A stretch of 53,238 bases of DNA from Lachnospiraceae bacterium (GCA_024685315.1 JAIKVW010000025.1:1-53238); one strand, 5' to 3'; numbered from the stretch's first letter, positions 44,159-52,611 are shown. The notes: a model not told the origin generated them from the sequence alone. Made by a program: numbers and translations.

Positions 44159-45157
44159 TCAATCCTCTGTCTCAAATTCAGCGTCTAATATTTCATCCTC
44201 TCCAAGATCCAGGTCTTCTGCACCGCCAGTGATCCCTTCGCGGCCGGAGACCAGATATTTGGGGATTGCTTTTACGTAATAATAATATTCGTCATCTTCA
44301 AACTGAAGAGATTCCTTGCGCGAATAGTCAACGATGCATTTAAAGAACTGCGCCACTGCCGCGATCAGGGCTCCGAGAATGGCACCTTTAACTACCCCGT
44401 ACTGGGAAGCATCCACTCCAAGCCTTCCGTCGATCGCGGAGGCTGCAACGATCTGGGCAACCGCGCCTGCGGCGATCGCGATGTACCAGGAGTATTTAAA
44501 CTCGAACCTTGAAACAATATATACGACCACGATGGCTACTGCGCACACGATACCGTAGAACAGCGCAGCGCGTGCGAAGGAAGCGTCGGTAAAGAGAGCC
44601 GAAGCCGCTTCCAGTACCGTATTAAAATCCATGCTCTTCACTGAGAGCGAGCTCCCGTAAGTCTCAATGATCCCCATTGAGGCGCGGATAAACCCTATCA
44701 TAAAGGCCGATACAAAACAGGGCACCGCTGCATAAGGGGTAAACAATACTCCCGCGATTACCGGGATAACGAGTCCCAGATTATAATGGATAAGCACCGG
44801 AACGAGCACCAGGAGCAATACCTCCCCCTCACCTGACGCAAAGTGGATGAAGATCAGGTAAAGGATCGCCATTACGACCAGCGCGGCCAAGGCAATTACC
44901 ACGGATTCATGCGCCAGATGCACCAGTATCACTGCCGCCACTATTACGACTCCAAGCCCTGTCGGGGCTATGGAGCATACAAGCGCAAGGAGCGTATTAA
45001 GCGCCTGCGTGTCCAGCATCTTGTAGTAAGACAGCCCGCCGTTCATGTATTTGAAGAAAAGGTAGAATACCAGAAGCTTGCCGGCTATCCTGAACCAGTT
45101 CTCGTATTCCCTGACTATGTATATGATCTTCTCTCTGATCAGCAGCACCGTATTCAT
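44159..45157 (-). CDS. Uncharacterised polytopic membrane protein in the cdaA operon
   Basis: A 332-residue protein with about nine or ten hydrophobic helices, an N-terminal amphipathic stretch (REKIIYIVREYENWFRIAGK) and an acidic cytoplasmic tail that begins KESLQFEDDEYYYYVKAIPK. I do not recognise a named family. It overlaps the gene before it (ATGA) and ends three bases from cdaA, so it is translated as part of the cyclase unit. Start at 45157 is fixed by GGAGG; the frame continues upstream without a site. A regulator, scaffold or transporter tied to c-di-AMP is an inference from context. Confidence 0.8.
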   Translation of the reverse strand: MNTVLLIREKIIYIVREYENWFRIAGKLLVFYLFFKYMNGGLSYYKMLDTQALNTLLALVCSIAPTGLGVVIVAAVILVHLAHESVVIALAALVVMAILYLIFIHFASGEGEVLLLVLVPVLIHYNLGLVIPVIAGVLFTPYAAVPCFVSAFMIGFIRASMGIIETYGSSLSVKSMDFNTVLEAASALFTDASFARAALFYGIVCAVAIVVVYIVSRFEFKYSWYIAIAAGAVAQIVAASAIDGRLGVDASQYGVVKGAILGALIAAVAQFFKCIVDYSRKESLQFEDDEYYYYVKAIPKYLVSGREGITGGAEDLDLGEDEILDAEFETED

Positions 45158-45549
45158 TGCTGTTCCTCCCGATTGCATTTTTCTATCCTTTTCAGGGTCC
45201 TGTAATAATCCCTGACCCGGTCCCTGGAAGAGAAGAACTTCCAGATATAACATGCAACGCAGATCGCGGCATAAATGATAACAAGAATTATGTAGTAAGT
45301 GATTATAGGCTCAAAGACCGGTCTGAAATCCATTTCCGCAAAGGCGCTGAACAGCGTTTCCGTATTGCAGAGCAGATAGACGCCCGCAATGAGGACATAC
45401 GCGATCGTGAAGAACACGATTCCTTTCAGTGTATTCCACCGCACGTATGAACCGAAGAAAAACCTGTTTGAGCGCAGGTCCTTCCTGCCCTCATGCTGCT
45501 CATAAGCAGCAGCCCTGGTCATCAGGGCTATCTTATCCTGATTAAGCAT
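45154..45549 (-). CDS. Uncharacterised two-TM membrane protein, first gene of the cdaA operon
   Basis: A 131-residue protein. A basic N-terminus (RAAAYEQHEGRKDLRSNRFFFGSYVR) precedes TM1 (about 43-63) and TM2 (about 83-105), then a charged C-terminus (SSRDRVRDYYRTLKRIEKCNREE). I do not recognise the family. It follows its own promoter and overlaps the next membrane protein by four bases. AGAGG lies at good distance from the ATG. Confidence 0.8.
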   Translation of the reverse strand: MLNQDKIALMTRAAAYEQHEGRKDLRSNRFFFGSYVRWNTLKGIVFFTIAYVLIAGVYLLCNTETLFSAFAEMDFRPVFEPIITYYIILVIIYAAICVACYIWKFFSSRDRVRDYYRTLKRIEKCNREEQQ

Positions 45550-45608
45550 ACAGCCACCTCTCCGGGAGTTCCTGCCGAAAGAGCGCAGAATCCCCCATAT
45601 ATTTTATC

Positions 45609-45638
45609 AGTATATCACAAGCCCCATGCCAAATACAA
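45609..45638 (-). promoter_or_regulatory. Promoter of the cdaA operon and downstream chain
   Basis: On the minus strand TTGTAT and TATACT are 18 bases apart with TG before the -10 (TGTGATATACT), about 55 bases upstream of the first gene. Confidence 0.65.
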
Positions 45639-45690
45639 TATCAACCTGTAACTATTCAGCTCCCCAGGCTCGGGATGCTTCGCAATTACA

Positions 45691-45749
45691 AAAACTTAAA
45701 TATGTCCCTTCCGGCACATCCGGGCAGACGGCCGAAAGGGACATTTATT
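45691..45749 (-). terminator. Terminator of the Hsp70-like operon
   Basis: On the minus strand AATAAATGTCCCTT and AAGGGACATATTT pair around a GC-rich 25-base loop with its own CGGC/GCCG pairing, followed by AAGTTTTTG. It lies about 20 bases past the stop codon. Confidence 0.8.
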
Positions 45750-45769
45750 CAGGAATCATTCAGCGTTTT

Positions 45770-47683
45770 CTATCCCAGCGGTATCTCTACCACCTGCGCC
45801 ATCTTCGTGAGGCATTCCTCTATCTGGACGGATACCTCGTCGACCATCCTGTCGATCATCTCTTCGTTCTTCTCGCCCTCGAAATTGCTGAGAAGCCCGT
45901 CTTTTACGGAGGCGCTGAGCGAATCCAGCCTCGAAGCGAATGAATTCTTGGATATCAGCTTCCTCATGATCTTTGGAATATCCGCGTTGAGAAGTGCCTC
46001 TTCCATCTTGTTCTTCCCGAGAAGAAGGAGTATGAACGAGATCACGACTCCCGCGATGATGCCTGCGGGTCCGCTTGATATAAGGGCAACTCCGCTGCCG
46101 CCGCAGACAAGCCCGACCAGGATGGAAATAATGGAATCTATCAGTATGGTGACATCCTGTACCGCGAAAATATCCTTCGCGTCAAGCTTTATGTCAACAT
46201 CAGACGCGGAAAGATATGAATTAAGGCTAAGCGCGGAATACGGAACATTGTGGTTCACACATATCGGGATGGTGTACTGCTCAAGGTCATTTGAGATAGT
46301 ACGCAGCCAGGCGGATACCGGCTTCACCATCAGGCCTTTTGCCTTATCGCCCTTGAGATAATCATTGACATCTCTCTGCATGATATCGTCCACATCGGAA
46401 AGTGTCCTGACCTCTCCTTTTCTCCAGCGCTCAAACACCGGTGCCGCAACATCCTGGAGGATCGGGTCCACCATGGTGTCAACTACGCCTCTGTAAAGCT
46501 CTTCCATGTGGGACTTTACGATATCTTCGACTTTTCGCGAAGCCTTGAAGAGTTCAAGATCCTTCTTGAATTCGCGAAGCTCTTCGTCGATCTTTCCGCT
46601 CCAGGCAAGACCCCTTGAGACGGAGAACTCAGGCTCTGCCCCGGCTATCACGACCGACTCCGGAAATACGTCGCTGCACCAGCCGCGTATTGCCTCAAGT
46701 TTAGATACTCCGCCGGTGAGGAAGAGAAGTTCAGGCTGGATCCCGTCGATCTTGTCCCGGACGTCCCTCAGGCTCCTGACGAATACTGACTTGAATGAAC
46801 TTCCCCCAAGGCTCCGGATCCCTCCGGTAGTCAGCTTGTCCGCTGTCTGAGGATCCATGAACAGGCGCAGCCTTAGCGGCTCCTGATACTGTATAAGCAC
46901 GGTATCGGAGCACTCATTATCCTTCCAGTATGCCTCGTCTGAGAAATATTTCTCCTTAAGTTTCCTGGCAGCGAACTCGCAGTAGTTCCTCCAGGGCTCG
47001 CTCTCTTCGAACACCTTGCGGATCTTTGATTTGTCGCGCGAAGCATCCACACAGATGTCCAGAAGCAGCTCGTCCATAAGGCCGCCTCCCAGAGCTACCT
47101 CTCCGGCTGTCTGGAGCGCAGTTTCTTTTCCGTTGGTAATATAGGCAAAATCGGTCGTCGAGGAACCGATGTCGACCACGAGCACCGGTTTTGAAAGGAT
47201 GTCGTAGCCCACCTGGAGATGCCTTGACTGGCAGGCTGATACAAGCGCTGCACGCGACTCAGAAACTATCCTGGTCGGAGGATAGCCGCACCTCTCAAAT
47301 ATCTCCCTGTACCTTTCGCGGGCATTTTTGCCCCATCCCGCGGGACATCCGACATAGAAGCAGCAGTCTTCATCCTCTTTTACAAGGTCCCCGCTTCCGT
47401 AGAGCTCGCTGAGGACCCCGGCCGCAAACCGCCTTACGTCGCTCTCGCTTTCAGGGTCTGAAAGGAACCTGCTCTTAAACCGGATGCGGCGCTTAACTGC
47501 GGCCGAGTTGTAGCAGGCCTTCTCGCCTATCTGCACCTCGCCGTTCTCAAGATTCGCGTATGCGGTTATAAAGCTTTTCTCGCCGCATACCCGTATGATC
47601 TCGGGCGGGACCGCGTCCTTTTTGTACATCCTCGAGATCGCGCTTTCGGCATCTCCAAGGTCAAATCCGTAAAATTTTTCCAT
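45770..47683 (-). CDS. Membrane-anchored Hsp70/actin-fold ATPase (uncharacterised)
   Basis: A 637-residue protein. Residues 1-365 form an actin/Hsp70-like ATPase: phosphate-1 YGFDLGDAESAISR (5-18), VGCPAGWG, phosphate-2 VLVVDIGSSTTDFAYI (167-182) and adenosine motif LFLTGGVSKLEAIR (320-333). There is no canonical peptide-binding beta-sandwich. Instead, a helical region (365-505) leads to a hydrophobic hairpin (about 511-533 and 536-556), then a helical tail ending VVEIPLG. So the ATPase is probably cytoplasmic and tethered to the membrane. Normal DnaK is expected elsewhere in the genome. The start is in TGATG overlap with the partner gene and has AGGAGG. Substrate or client is unknown. Confidence 0.8.
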   Translation of the reverse strand: MEKFYGFDLGDAESAISRMYKKDAVPPEIIRVCGEKSFITAYANLENGEVQIGEKACYNSAAVKRRIRFKSRFLSDPESESDVRRFAAGVLSELYGSGDLVKEDEDCCFYVGCPAGWGKNARERYREIFERCGYPPTRIVSESRAALVSACQSRHLQVGYDILSKPVLVVDIGSSTTDFAYITNGKETALQTAGEVALGGGLMDELLLDICVDASRDKSKIRKVFEESEPWRNYCEFAARKLKEKYFSDEAYWKDNECSDTVLIQYQEPLRLRLFMDPQTADKLTTGGIRSLGGSSFKSVFVRSLRDVRDKIDGIQPELLFLTGGVSKLEAIRGWCSDVFPESVVIAGAEPEFSVSRGLAWSGKIDEELREFKKDLELFKASRKVEDIVKSHMEELYRGVVDTMVDPILQDVAAPVFERWRKGEVRTLSDVDDIMQRDVNDYLKGDKAKGLMVKPVSAWLRTISNDLEQYTIPICVNHNVPYSALSLNSYLSASDVDIKLDAKDIFAVQDVTILIDSIISILVGLVCGGSGVALISSGPAGIIAGVVISFILLLLGKNKMEEALLNADIPKIMRKLISKNSFASRLDSLSASVKDGLLSNFEGEKNEEMIDRMVDEVSVQIEECLTKMAQVVEIPLG

Positions 47684-48558
47684 CAGAAGCCTCCTGCCAG
47701 CCCCTTCTTGATAAGCTTGCCTTTAGACATGAGGGCCGGCCTTATGGTGCCGGGTCTCTTTGAAGGTATCATATCAAAATAATTTTCGGTCTCTTCGGAA
47801 TAATCCAGGACATCGATGCCGCTCTTATGCAGGTAATATTTAAGGTTCTGGATCTTGTCGAGCGCGAACTGTCCGTCGCCGCTGTATGAAGCCTCCAGAA
47901 GGCCCGCAATGACTTCGAGTCCGCCTGAATCCTCAAGCTCTTCCCTGTCGGCTCCCCCTGAGATCTGGGCCCTTTGAGTCTCTTCTTCAGCGATGGTCCT
48001 AAGGTTCCTGTCCATAGTTACGCTCATTGCGTAGAGATATCTGTAGAGCTTCTCTGCGTCGACCGAGATCTCCACCTGCCGGTCAGGCTCAGGCTGCTCT
48101 TTCGGCTTCCTTTTCCTGGTGGCGCCTGAAATGTAGGTGAAAAGCACCCCGGCGGCCGCGCTGATGATCGCGGCGGGAAGTTTCTGGAGCTGCAGCATGG
48201 ACGAAACGTCCGTAGCCAGCAGGACTATTGCGAACGCTGCGCCGACTATTCCAAGGACGAGCATTATCTTTGAGATCAGAGGTATGCTCTTATTCTCCTT
48301 TACGGGAGTATTCCCTGACCTCTCCCAGATGCTTGTCTCTCCGATGCTGTCAACTATCGGGACCGCGGTCCTCGCGGTCTGCAGCATGTAGGCGGAAGCA
48401 TTTCTCCCGGAATTACTCTCGCACTGCTCGCTGTACCTGTACATGAGCGTATCAAGCTCGGATTCAAGCACGGCGCCGGCCCGCTCCGGGGTCTTTGCCT
48501 GCTTCAGATTGCTGATTATTATTTCTTTGTCATTTTCCAGAAGCTCTGTAAGCGTCAT
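47683..48558 (-). CDS. Two-TM protein paired with the Hsp70-like ATPase, possible GrpE-like exchange factor
   Basis: A 291-residue protein: a helical N-terminus (1-80), TM1 about 96-115, TM2 about 127-146, then a basic stretch (RKRKPKEQ) and a cytoplasmic C-terminus. The C-terminal order is a long helix region (SVDAEKLYRYLYAMSV to QRAQIS), a short helical pair, then GIDVLDYSEETENYFD followed by TIRPALMSKGKLIKKGLA. This last part resembles the helix-then-beta-wing layout of GrpE, the DnaK exchange factor; that is an inference from pattern only. It starts 29 bases after pyrC with AAGGAGG, and its stop overlaps the ATPase start. Confidence 0.7.
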   Translation of the reverse strand: MTLTELLENDKEIIISNLKQAKTPERAGAVLESELDTLMYRYSEQCESNSGRNASAYMLQTARTAVPIVDSIGETSIWERSGNTPVKENKSIPLISKIMLVLGIVGAAFAIVLLATDVSSMLQLQKLPAAIISAAAGVLFTYISGATRKRKPKEQPEPDRQVEISVDAEKLYRYLYAMSVTMDRNLRTIAEEETQRAQISGGADREELEDSGGLEVIAGLLEASYSGDGQFALDKIQNLKYYLHKSGIDVLDYSEETENYFDMIPSKRPGTIRPALMSKGKLIKKGLAGGF

Positions 48559-48587
48559 TGCAATGCCTCCTTTATTGATAAGGTGCC

Positions 48588-49922
48588 TCAGTCCTCATTC
48601 TCTGAATCGTAAACTATCTCCCCTGCGCATATTGTAAAATGTACTCTCCCGGGAAGCTCCCATCCGATAAACGGGGAATTCACCGATTTTGATCTGAAAT
48701 GATCGGCCTTCCAGGTCTCACTTTCAGAAAAAATAACGATATCCGCAGCTGCGCCGCCCGCGATAGTCCCGGGGACCATCCTGTAGAATTCTGCCGGAGC
48801 GGTGCTCATAAGATGCAGAAGCTTCATAAGGCTGATGTGTCCTGGCCTTACAAGCGACAGTATCCCAAGCCCCAGAGAGGTCTCCAGGCCGATTATGCCG
48901 CTCGGAGCCTTCTCCATCGGCCTAGCCTTCTCCTCAGGGCTGTGAGGCGCGTGGTCGGTAACGATCATGTCGATAGTCCCGTCCTTTATGCCTTCAATTA
49001 TCCGCTGCCTGTCTTCTTCCGTCCTAAGCGGAGGGTTCATCCTCGCATTGGTTCCGGAGACCAGCACGGCGTCCTCGGTGAGCGTAAAATGATGCGGCGT
49101 CGCCTCCGCATGCACGTCTGCCCCTTTTGCTTTTGCTTTCCTTACGATATCGACGGAATAACCTGAGCTGATGTGCTGTATGCAGACAGAAGCCCCTGTG
49201 CGGAGCGCGATATCGCAGTCGCGCTGCACCATAACGTCTTCCGCGAGGTGCGATGCGCCTCCGTAATTAAGCAGCTCTGCGACTCTCCCTTTATTTACCC
49301 CCGGAGCGTCAATGTACGCCGGGTCCTCCTCATGAAGACTCACCGGAATGTCAAGCTCAGCGGCCTTTATAAATGCGGCCTCAAGCACTTTTTCATCAAG
49401 GATAGGCAGTCCGTCGTCGGTAAAGCTTACCGCGCCGGCAGCTGCCAGTGCTTCCATGTCAGTCAGGCGTTTCCCCTTCATGCCCTCCGTGACGCAAGCA
49501 GCCTGCAGCACGTGGATGCAGGCGGATTCTTCACGCTCCTGGAGGGCTTTAAGCCTCTCCGGAGTATCTACCGGCGGGATCGTATTGGCCATGCAGATCA
49601 CGGTAGTAAAACCGCCTTTTGCTGCCGCCCTTGCCCCGCTGAAAACGTCTTCTTTGTATGTCTGTCCCGGATCGCGGAAATGTACGTGGGCATCCATAAG
49701 TCCCGGAGCCACGATAAGCCCGGAAGCATCGATCTCTTTAACAGCAGATCCTTCCGGCAGGATCCCGAGACCGGCCATTTTCTCCGCCTCCCGGGCGATG
49801 TCGATATCGTCCCCGACAGCGGCGATAAAAGCTCCGCACACCAGCACGTCTGTAACCCTGTCCATGCCGGAAACAGGATCCATCACGCGTCCGCCTCTAA
49901 TTAATATTATATCATTTTTCAT
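48588..49922 (-). CDS. pyrC: Dihydroorotase
   Basis: A 444-residue amidohydrolase of pyrimidine synthesis. It shows the metal motif GLMDAHVHFRDPG, GGFTTVICMANT, the bridging region SLHEED, CIQHISSGYS, ATPHHFTL and TDHAPHS with the catalytic Asp. It is the class I, ~430-residue type. The first ATG lacks a clear ribosome site, and TGATATAAT occurs at codons 3-6, so the true start or promoter here is unsure; the N-terminal strand ILIRGGRVMDP argues for the upstream start. The gene is divergent from purC. Confidence 0.94.
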   Translation of the reverse strand: MKNDIILIRGGRVMDPVSGMDRVTDVLVCGAFIAAVGDDIDIAREAEKMAGLGILPEGSAVKEIDASGLIVAPGLMDAHVHFRDPGQTYKEDVFSGARAAAKGGFTTVICMANTIPPVDTPERLKALQEREESACIHVLQAACVTEGMKGKRLTDMEALAAAGAVSFTDDGLPILDEKVLEAAFIKAAELDIPVSLHEEDPAYIDAPGVNKGRVAELLNYGGASHLAEDVMVQRDCDIALRTGASVCIQHISSGYSVDIVRKAKAKGADVHAEATPHHFTLTEDAVLVSGTNARMNPPLRTEEDRQRIIEGIKDGTIDMIVTDHAPHSPEEKARPMEKAPSGIIGLETSLGLGILSLVRPGHISLMKLLHLMSTAPAEFYRMVPGTIAGGAAADIVIFSESETWKADHFRSKSVNSPFIGWELPGRVHFTICAGEIVYDSENED

Positions 49923-50025
49923 CTCACAAAACCCGCTTTTCAGGCAAAAAAACGCACTCTAGGCTTTCACAATATATAATACTGTAAACTATTGTATTTT
50001 TGAGGTTTCCCTTTGTCAAGACTTG

Positions 50026-50034
50026 TGATATAGT
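50026..50034 (+). promoter_or_regulatory. Extended -10 promoter element of purC
   Basis: TGATATAGT, about 60 bases upstream of the purC start. The -35 is not clear. A 16-bp palindrome follows at the expected transcript start. Confidence 0.5.
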
Positions 50035-50037
50035 AAC

Positions 50038-50053
50038 AAAAAGCGCGCTTTTT
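50038..50053. promoter_or_regulatory. Perfect 16-bp palindrome at the purC transcript start
   Basis: AAAAAGCGCGCTTTTT is a perfect palindrome four bases after the -10. Its placement fits an operator that would block the polymerase. It does not match the known PurBox half-site, so the regulator is unknown. Confidence 0.45.
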
Positions 50054-50092
50054 CAGCAGCGATTCTGACCATTATATTTTTGGAGGATAGAT

Positions 50093-50971
50093 ATGGAAAC
50101 AACAGTTCTTAGTCCTGTTAAGGAAGGAAAGGTCAGGGAAATATACGACAACGGGGACAGCCTTATCATGGTAGCTACCGACAGGATCAGCTGCTTTGAC
50201 GTGATCCTGAACAACCAGGTCTCCGGAAAAGGGAAGGTCCTCACTCAGATGTCCAGTTTCTGGTTCGACTTCACGAAGGATATCATCCCCAACCACATGA
50301 TCTCTGATAATACCGCTGATATGCCGGAATTCTTCCAGGATCCCAGATTTGAAGGACGCAGCATGCTCTGCAGGAAGCTCCGCATGATGCCCCTAGAGTG
50401 CATCGTCCGCGGATACATAACCGGAAGCGGCTGGGAAAGCTACAAAAAGACCGGTACGGTCTGCGGGATCACCCTCCCCGAAGGGCTTGTTGAATCGCAG
50501 AAGCTCCCCGAGCCCATCTACACGCCTTCAACCAAAGCCGAGATCGGCGACCACGACGAGAACATCTCATTTGAGAAGAGCATAGAGGTGCTTGAAAAGG
50601 TTTATCCCGTAAAGGGCGAGGAATACGCTTCCAGACTCCGCGACCTTACTATCGCGCTCTATAAGAAATGCGCTGACTATGCCGAGAGCCGCGGAATAAT
50701 CATCGCTGATACAAAGTTTGAATTCGGACTGGACGATAAGGATAATATCGTTCTCGCGGATGAGGTCCTGACTCCCGACAGTTCACGCTTCTGGCCGGTA
50801 GCCGGATATGAAGCAGGCCGCAGCCAGCCTTCATTCGACAAGCAGTTCGCCCGCGACTGGCTCAAGGAAAACGAGGACCACGACTGGACTCTCCCGGATA
50901 ACATCGTAGGCAAGACGATCGCCAAGTACCAGCAGGCTTACGAGATGCTGACCGGCAGACCGATCGAATAA
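50093..50971 (+). CDS. purC: SAICAR synthase
   Basis: A 292-residue ATP-dependent ligase of purine synthesis that joins CAIR and aspartate. Landmarks are GKVREIYDNGD, ATDRISCFDVIL, the conserved MLCRKLRMMPLECIVRGYITGSGW, YTPSTKAE.GDHDENI and ADEVLTPDSSRFWP. It is the ~290-residue form found in many bacteria and yeast. TTGGAGGATAGAT precedes the ATG. It is a single-gene unit, not in a pur operon. Confidence 0.97.
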   Translation: METTVLSPVKEGKVREIYDNGDSLIMVATDRISCFDVILNNQVSGKGKVLTQMSSFWFDFTKDIIPNHMISDNTADMPEFFQDPRFEGRSMLCRKLRMMPLECIVRGYITGSGWESYKKTGTVCGITLPEGLVESQKLPEPIYTPSTKAEIGDHDENISFEKSIEVLEKVYPVKGEEYASRLRDLTIALYKKCADYAESRGIIIADTKFEFGLDDKDNIVLADEVLTPDSSRFWPVAGYEAGRSQPSFDKQFARDWLKENEDHDWTLPDNIVGKTIAKYQQAYEMLTGRPIE

Positions 50972-50990
50972 ATCTTATAATGGCAAACAT

Positions 50991-51022
50991 AAAAAACGCA
51001 GACCTTCCGGCCTGCGTTTTTT
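50991..51022. terminator. Bidirectional terminator between purC and the radical SAM gene
   Basis: AAAAAACGCAG (50991-51001) pairs with CTGCGTTTTTT (51012-51022), with an inner CC/GG and TTCC loop. Both strands end in a run of T. Confidence 0.88.
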
Positions 51023-51039
51023 GTGTTTAAGATCATTTG

Positions 51040-52452
51040 TCAGGATTCCTTTACGAGCTCCTCGACCCTGCTCTTCTCTGAAGGAACATAGTCGGGGTGT
51101 CCCTGCTTCCAGAGCCTGTCAGCGACCGGATCCCAGTCCTTTGCGTACTGTTCGCACTTATCGCAGAGATGGTCAACGGACTCAGGGCTTATCATATCGG
51201 TGCTCTTTGCGCCGGACTGCTTAACGATCTCCCTGAGGATCTCAGGATTCTCGAGCATCGGGCAGGGCTGAAGCATATTCTCGTTGAAAGGCTGTGCCTG
51301 CTGGTACTTCATGAACAGCGGCTGCCTCAGGCAGTCGATAAGCGGCTTCTCCTTGATATTCGCGGTTGAGTAGTGAACGAATACGCAGGGCTCAACGTCG
51401 CCGTTGCTGTTGATATGGCAGTAATGCTTTCCTCCGGCAATGCATCCGTGTACGAACTGTCCGTCATTCTGGAAGTCCATGCAGAACAGCTGCTTTCCGC
51501 CTTCCCAGCCCCTGATCTCACGGATCCTGTTGTACATGTACTCACGCTGCTCAGGATTCAGCAGGAGGCTGACGTCGGCATCGTTTCCGATAGGCATATA
51601 GTGGAAATACCAGCTGAAGGTAACGCCCTTGTCGATTAGGAAATCTATGAACTCGTCAGAGGTAACTGCCTTATAGTTAGCGCTGGTATAGCAGATCGAA
51701 GTTCCGTATACAAGGCCGTTCTCATGGAGGAGGTTCATCGCGTTCATGATCTTCTGGAAGGTGCCCTTGCCGCGCCTGGAGTCTGTAGCTTCCTCATCTC
51801 CCTCGATACTCATTGAAAGAATGATATTCTTTGACTCCCTCATGCCGTCGCAGAATTCCTGGTCGACCAGGGTGCCGTTTGTGAAGAGCATGAATGCGCA
51901 GTCGTAATGCTTCTTTGCAAGCTTTACGATGTCCCTCTTGCGTACGGTGGGCTCGCCGCCGGTCATGATGTAGGCGTGGATACCGAGCTCCTTGCCCTGA
52001 GTTACCAGGTCGTCCATCTGCTCCCATGTCAGAGAGGACTTGTATCCGTACTCAGCTGCCCAGCAGCCGATGCATTTAAGGTTGCAGGCTGAAGTAGGGT
52101 CAAAGATGATGAGCCAGGGAAGGTGGCATCCGTACTTCTTCTCATTTGCCTTTACCTTGCGGTATCCGGTAAATGCTGCCTCGAAACCGATCGACATGAA
52201 AAGGCCTTTGATAAAAGCGGTGTCTGTATTTTCAAGGATCCTGTCAAAAAACTGCGCGTACTTCCCGCCTTTTGAGAAAGTATTCCTCAGTTTATCATAA
52301 GCACTGTCAGGCCAGGTATCGCCCATAAGCTTCTGCATGTAATTGATAACTTCTACATAGCCTTCGCCGCGGCTCTTCTCGGCTTTCTTCATTACGTTGT
52401 CAAGGACTACCGAAAACGCCTTGCGCTGGGCAGCATGAACTAAATTTGCCAT
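51040..52452 (-). CDS. Radical SAM protein with SPASM-like C-terminus, function unknown
   Basis: A 470-residue protein. Residues 1-105 are a helical N-terminal region with no clear match. The radical SAM core has CNLKCIGC (C123, C127, C130), MTGGEPTVRK, LFTNGTLVD and SIEGDEEATDSRRG. The C-terminal part carries further cysteines (CIAGGKHYCHINSNGDVEPCVF, NMLQPCPML and CDKCEQY) that resemble an auxiliary-cluster (SPASM/twitch) region. Start at 52452 is fixed by AAGGAGTCC. It has its own promoter; no small precursor peptide gene is seen next to it, so peptide modification is not supported. Confidence 0.82.
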   Translation of the reverse strand: MANLVHAAQRKAFSVVLDNVMKKAEKSRGEGYVEVINYMQKLMGDTWPDSAYDKLRNTFSKGGKYAQFFDRILENTDTAFIKGLFMSIGFEAAFTGYRKVKANEKKYGCHLPWLIIFDPTSACNLKCIGCWAAEYGYKSSLTWEQMDDLVTQGKELGIHAYIMTGGEPTVRKRDIVKLAKKHYDCAFMLFTNGTLVDQEFCDGMRESKNIILSMSIEGDEEATDSRRGKGTFQKIMNAMNLLHENGLVYGTSICYTSANYKAVTSDEFIDFLIDKGVTFSWYFHYMPIGNDADVSLLLNPEQREYMYNRIREIRGWEGGKQLFCMDFQNDGQFVHGCIAGGKHYCHINSNGDVEPCVFVHYSTANIKEKPLIDCLRQPLFMKYQQAQPFNENMLQPCPMLENPEILREIVKQSGAKSTDMISPESVDHLCDKCEQYAKDWDPVADRLWKQGHPDYVPSEKSRVEELVKES

Positions 52453-52530
52453 TTCACAGGACTCCTTATCTTCATAAATAGCGTTACGCCCTAAAAAGGG
52501 CATAGTGCGCCTTAATTTAAATTCCAGTAA

Positions 52531-52560
52531 ATCCTAACATTAAAGAAAATAAGGTGTCAA
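52531..52560 (-). promoter_or_regulatory. Promoter of the radical SAM gene
   Basis: On the minus strand consensus TTGACA is followed after 18 bases by TAGGAT. The leader is about 75 bases. Confidence 0.55.
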
Positions 52561-52567
52561 CATACAA

Positions 52568-52611
52568 GTCAGCCTAATTGTAGGGTCTCGCACCCACCTT
52601 ACAGGTCTGAC
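52568..52611 (-). terminator. Hairpin overlapping the end of the ThrH-like gene
   Basis: On the minus strand GTCAGACCT pairs with AGGCTGAC (one bulge) and inside it GGGT pairs with ACCC around GCGAG. The stem includes the stop codon region. There is no T-run, so it may protect the mRNA end rather than terminate. Confidence 0.4.
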
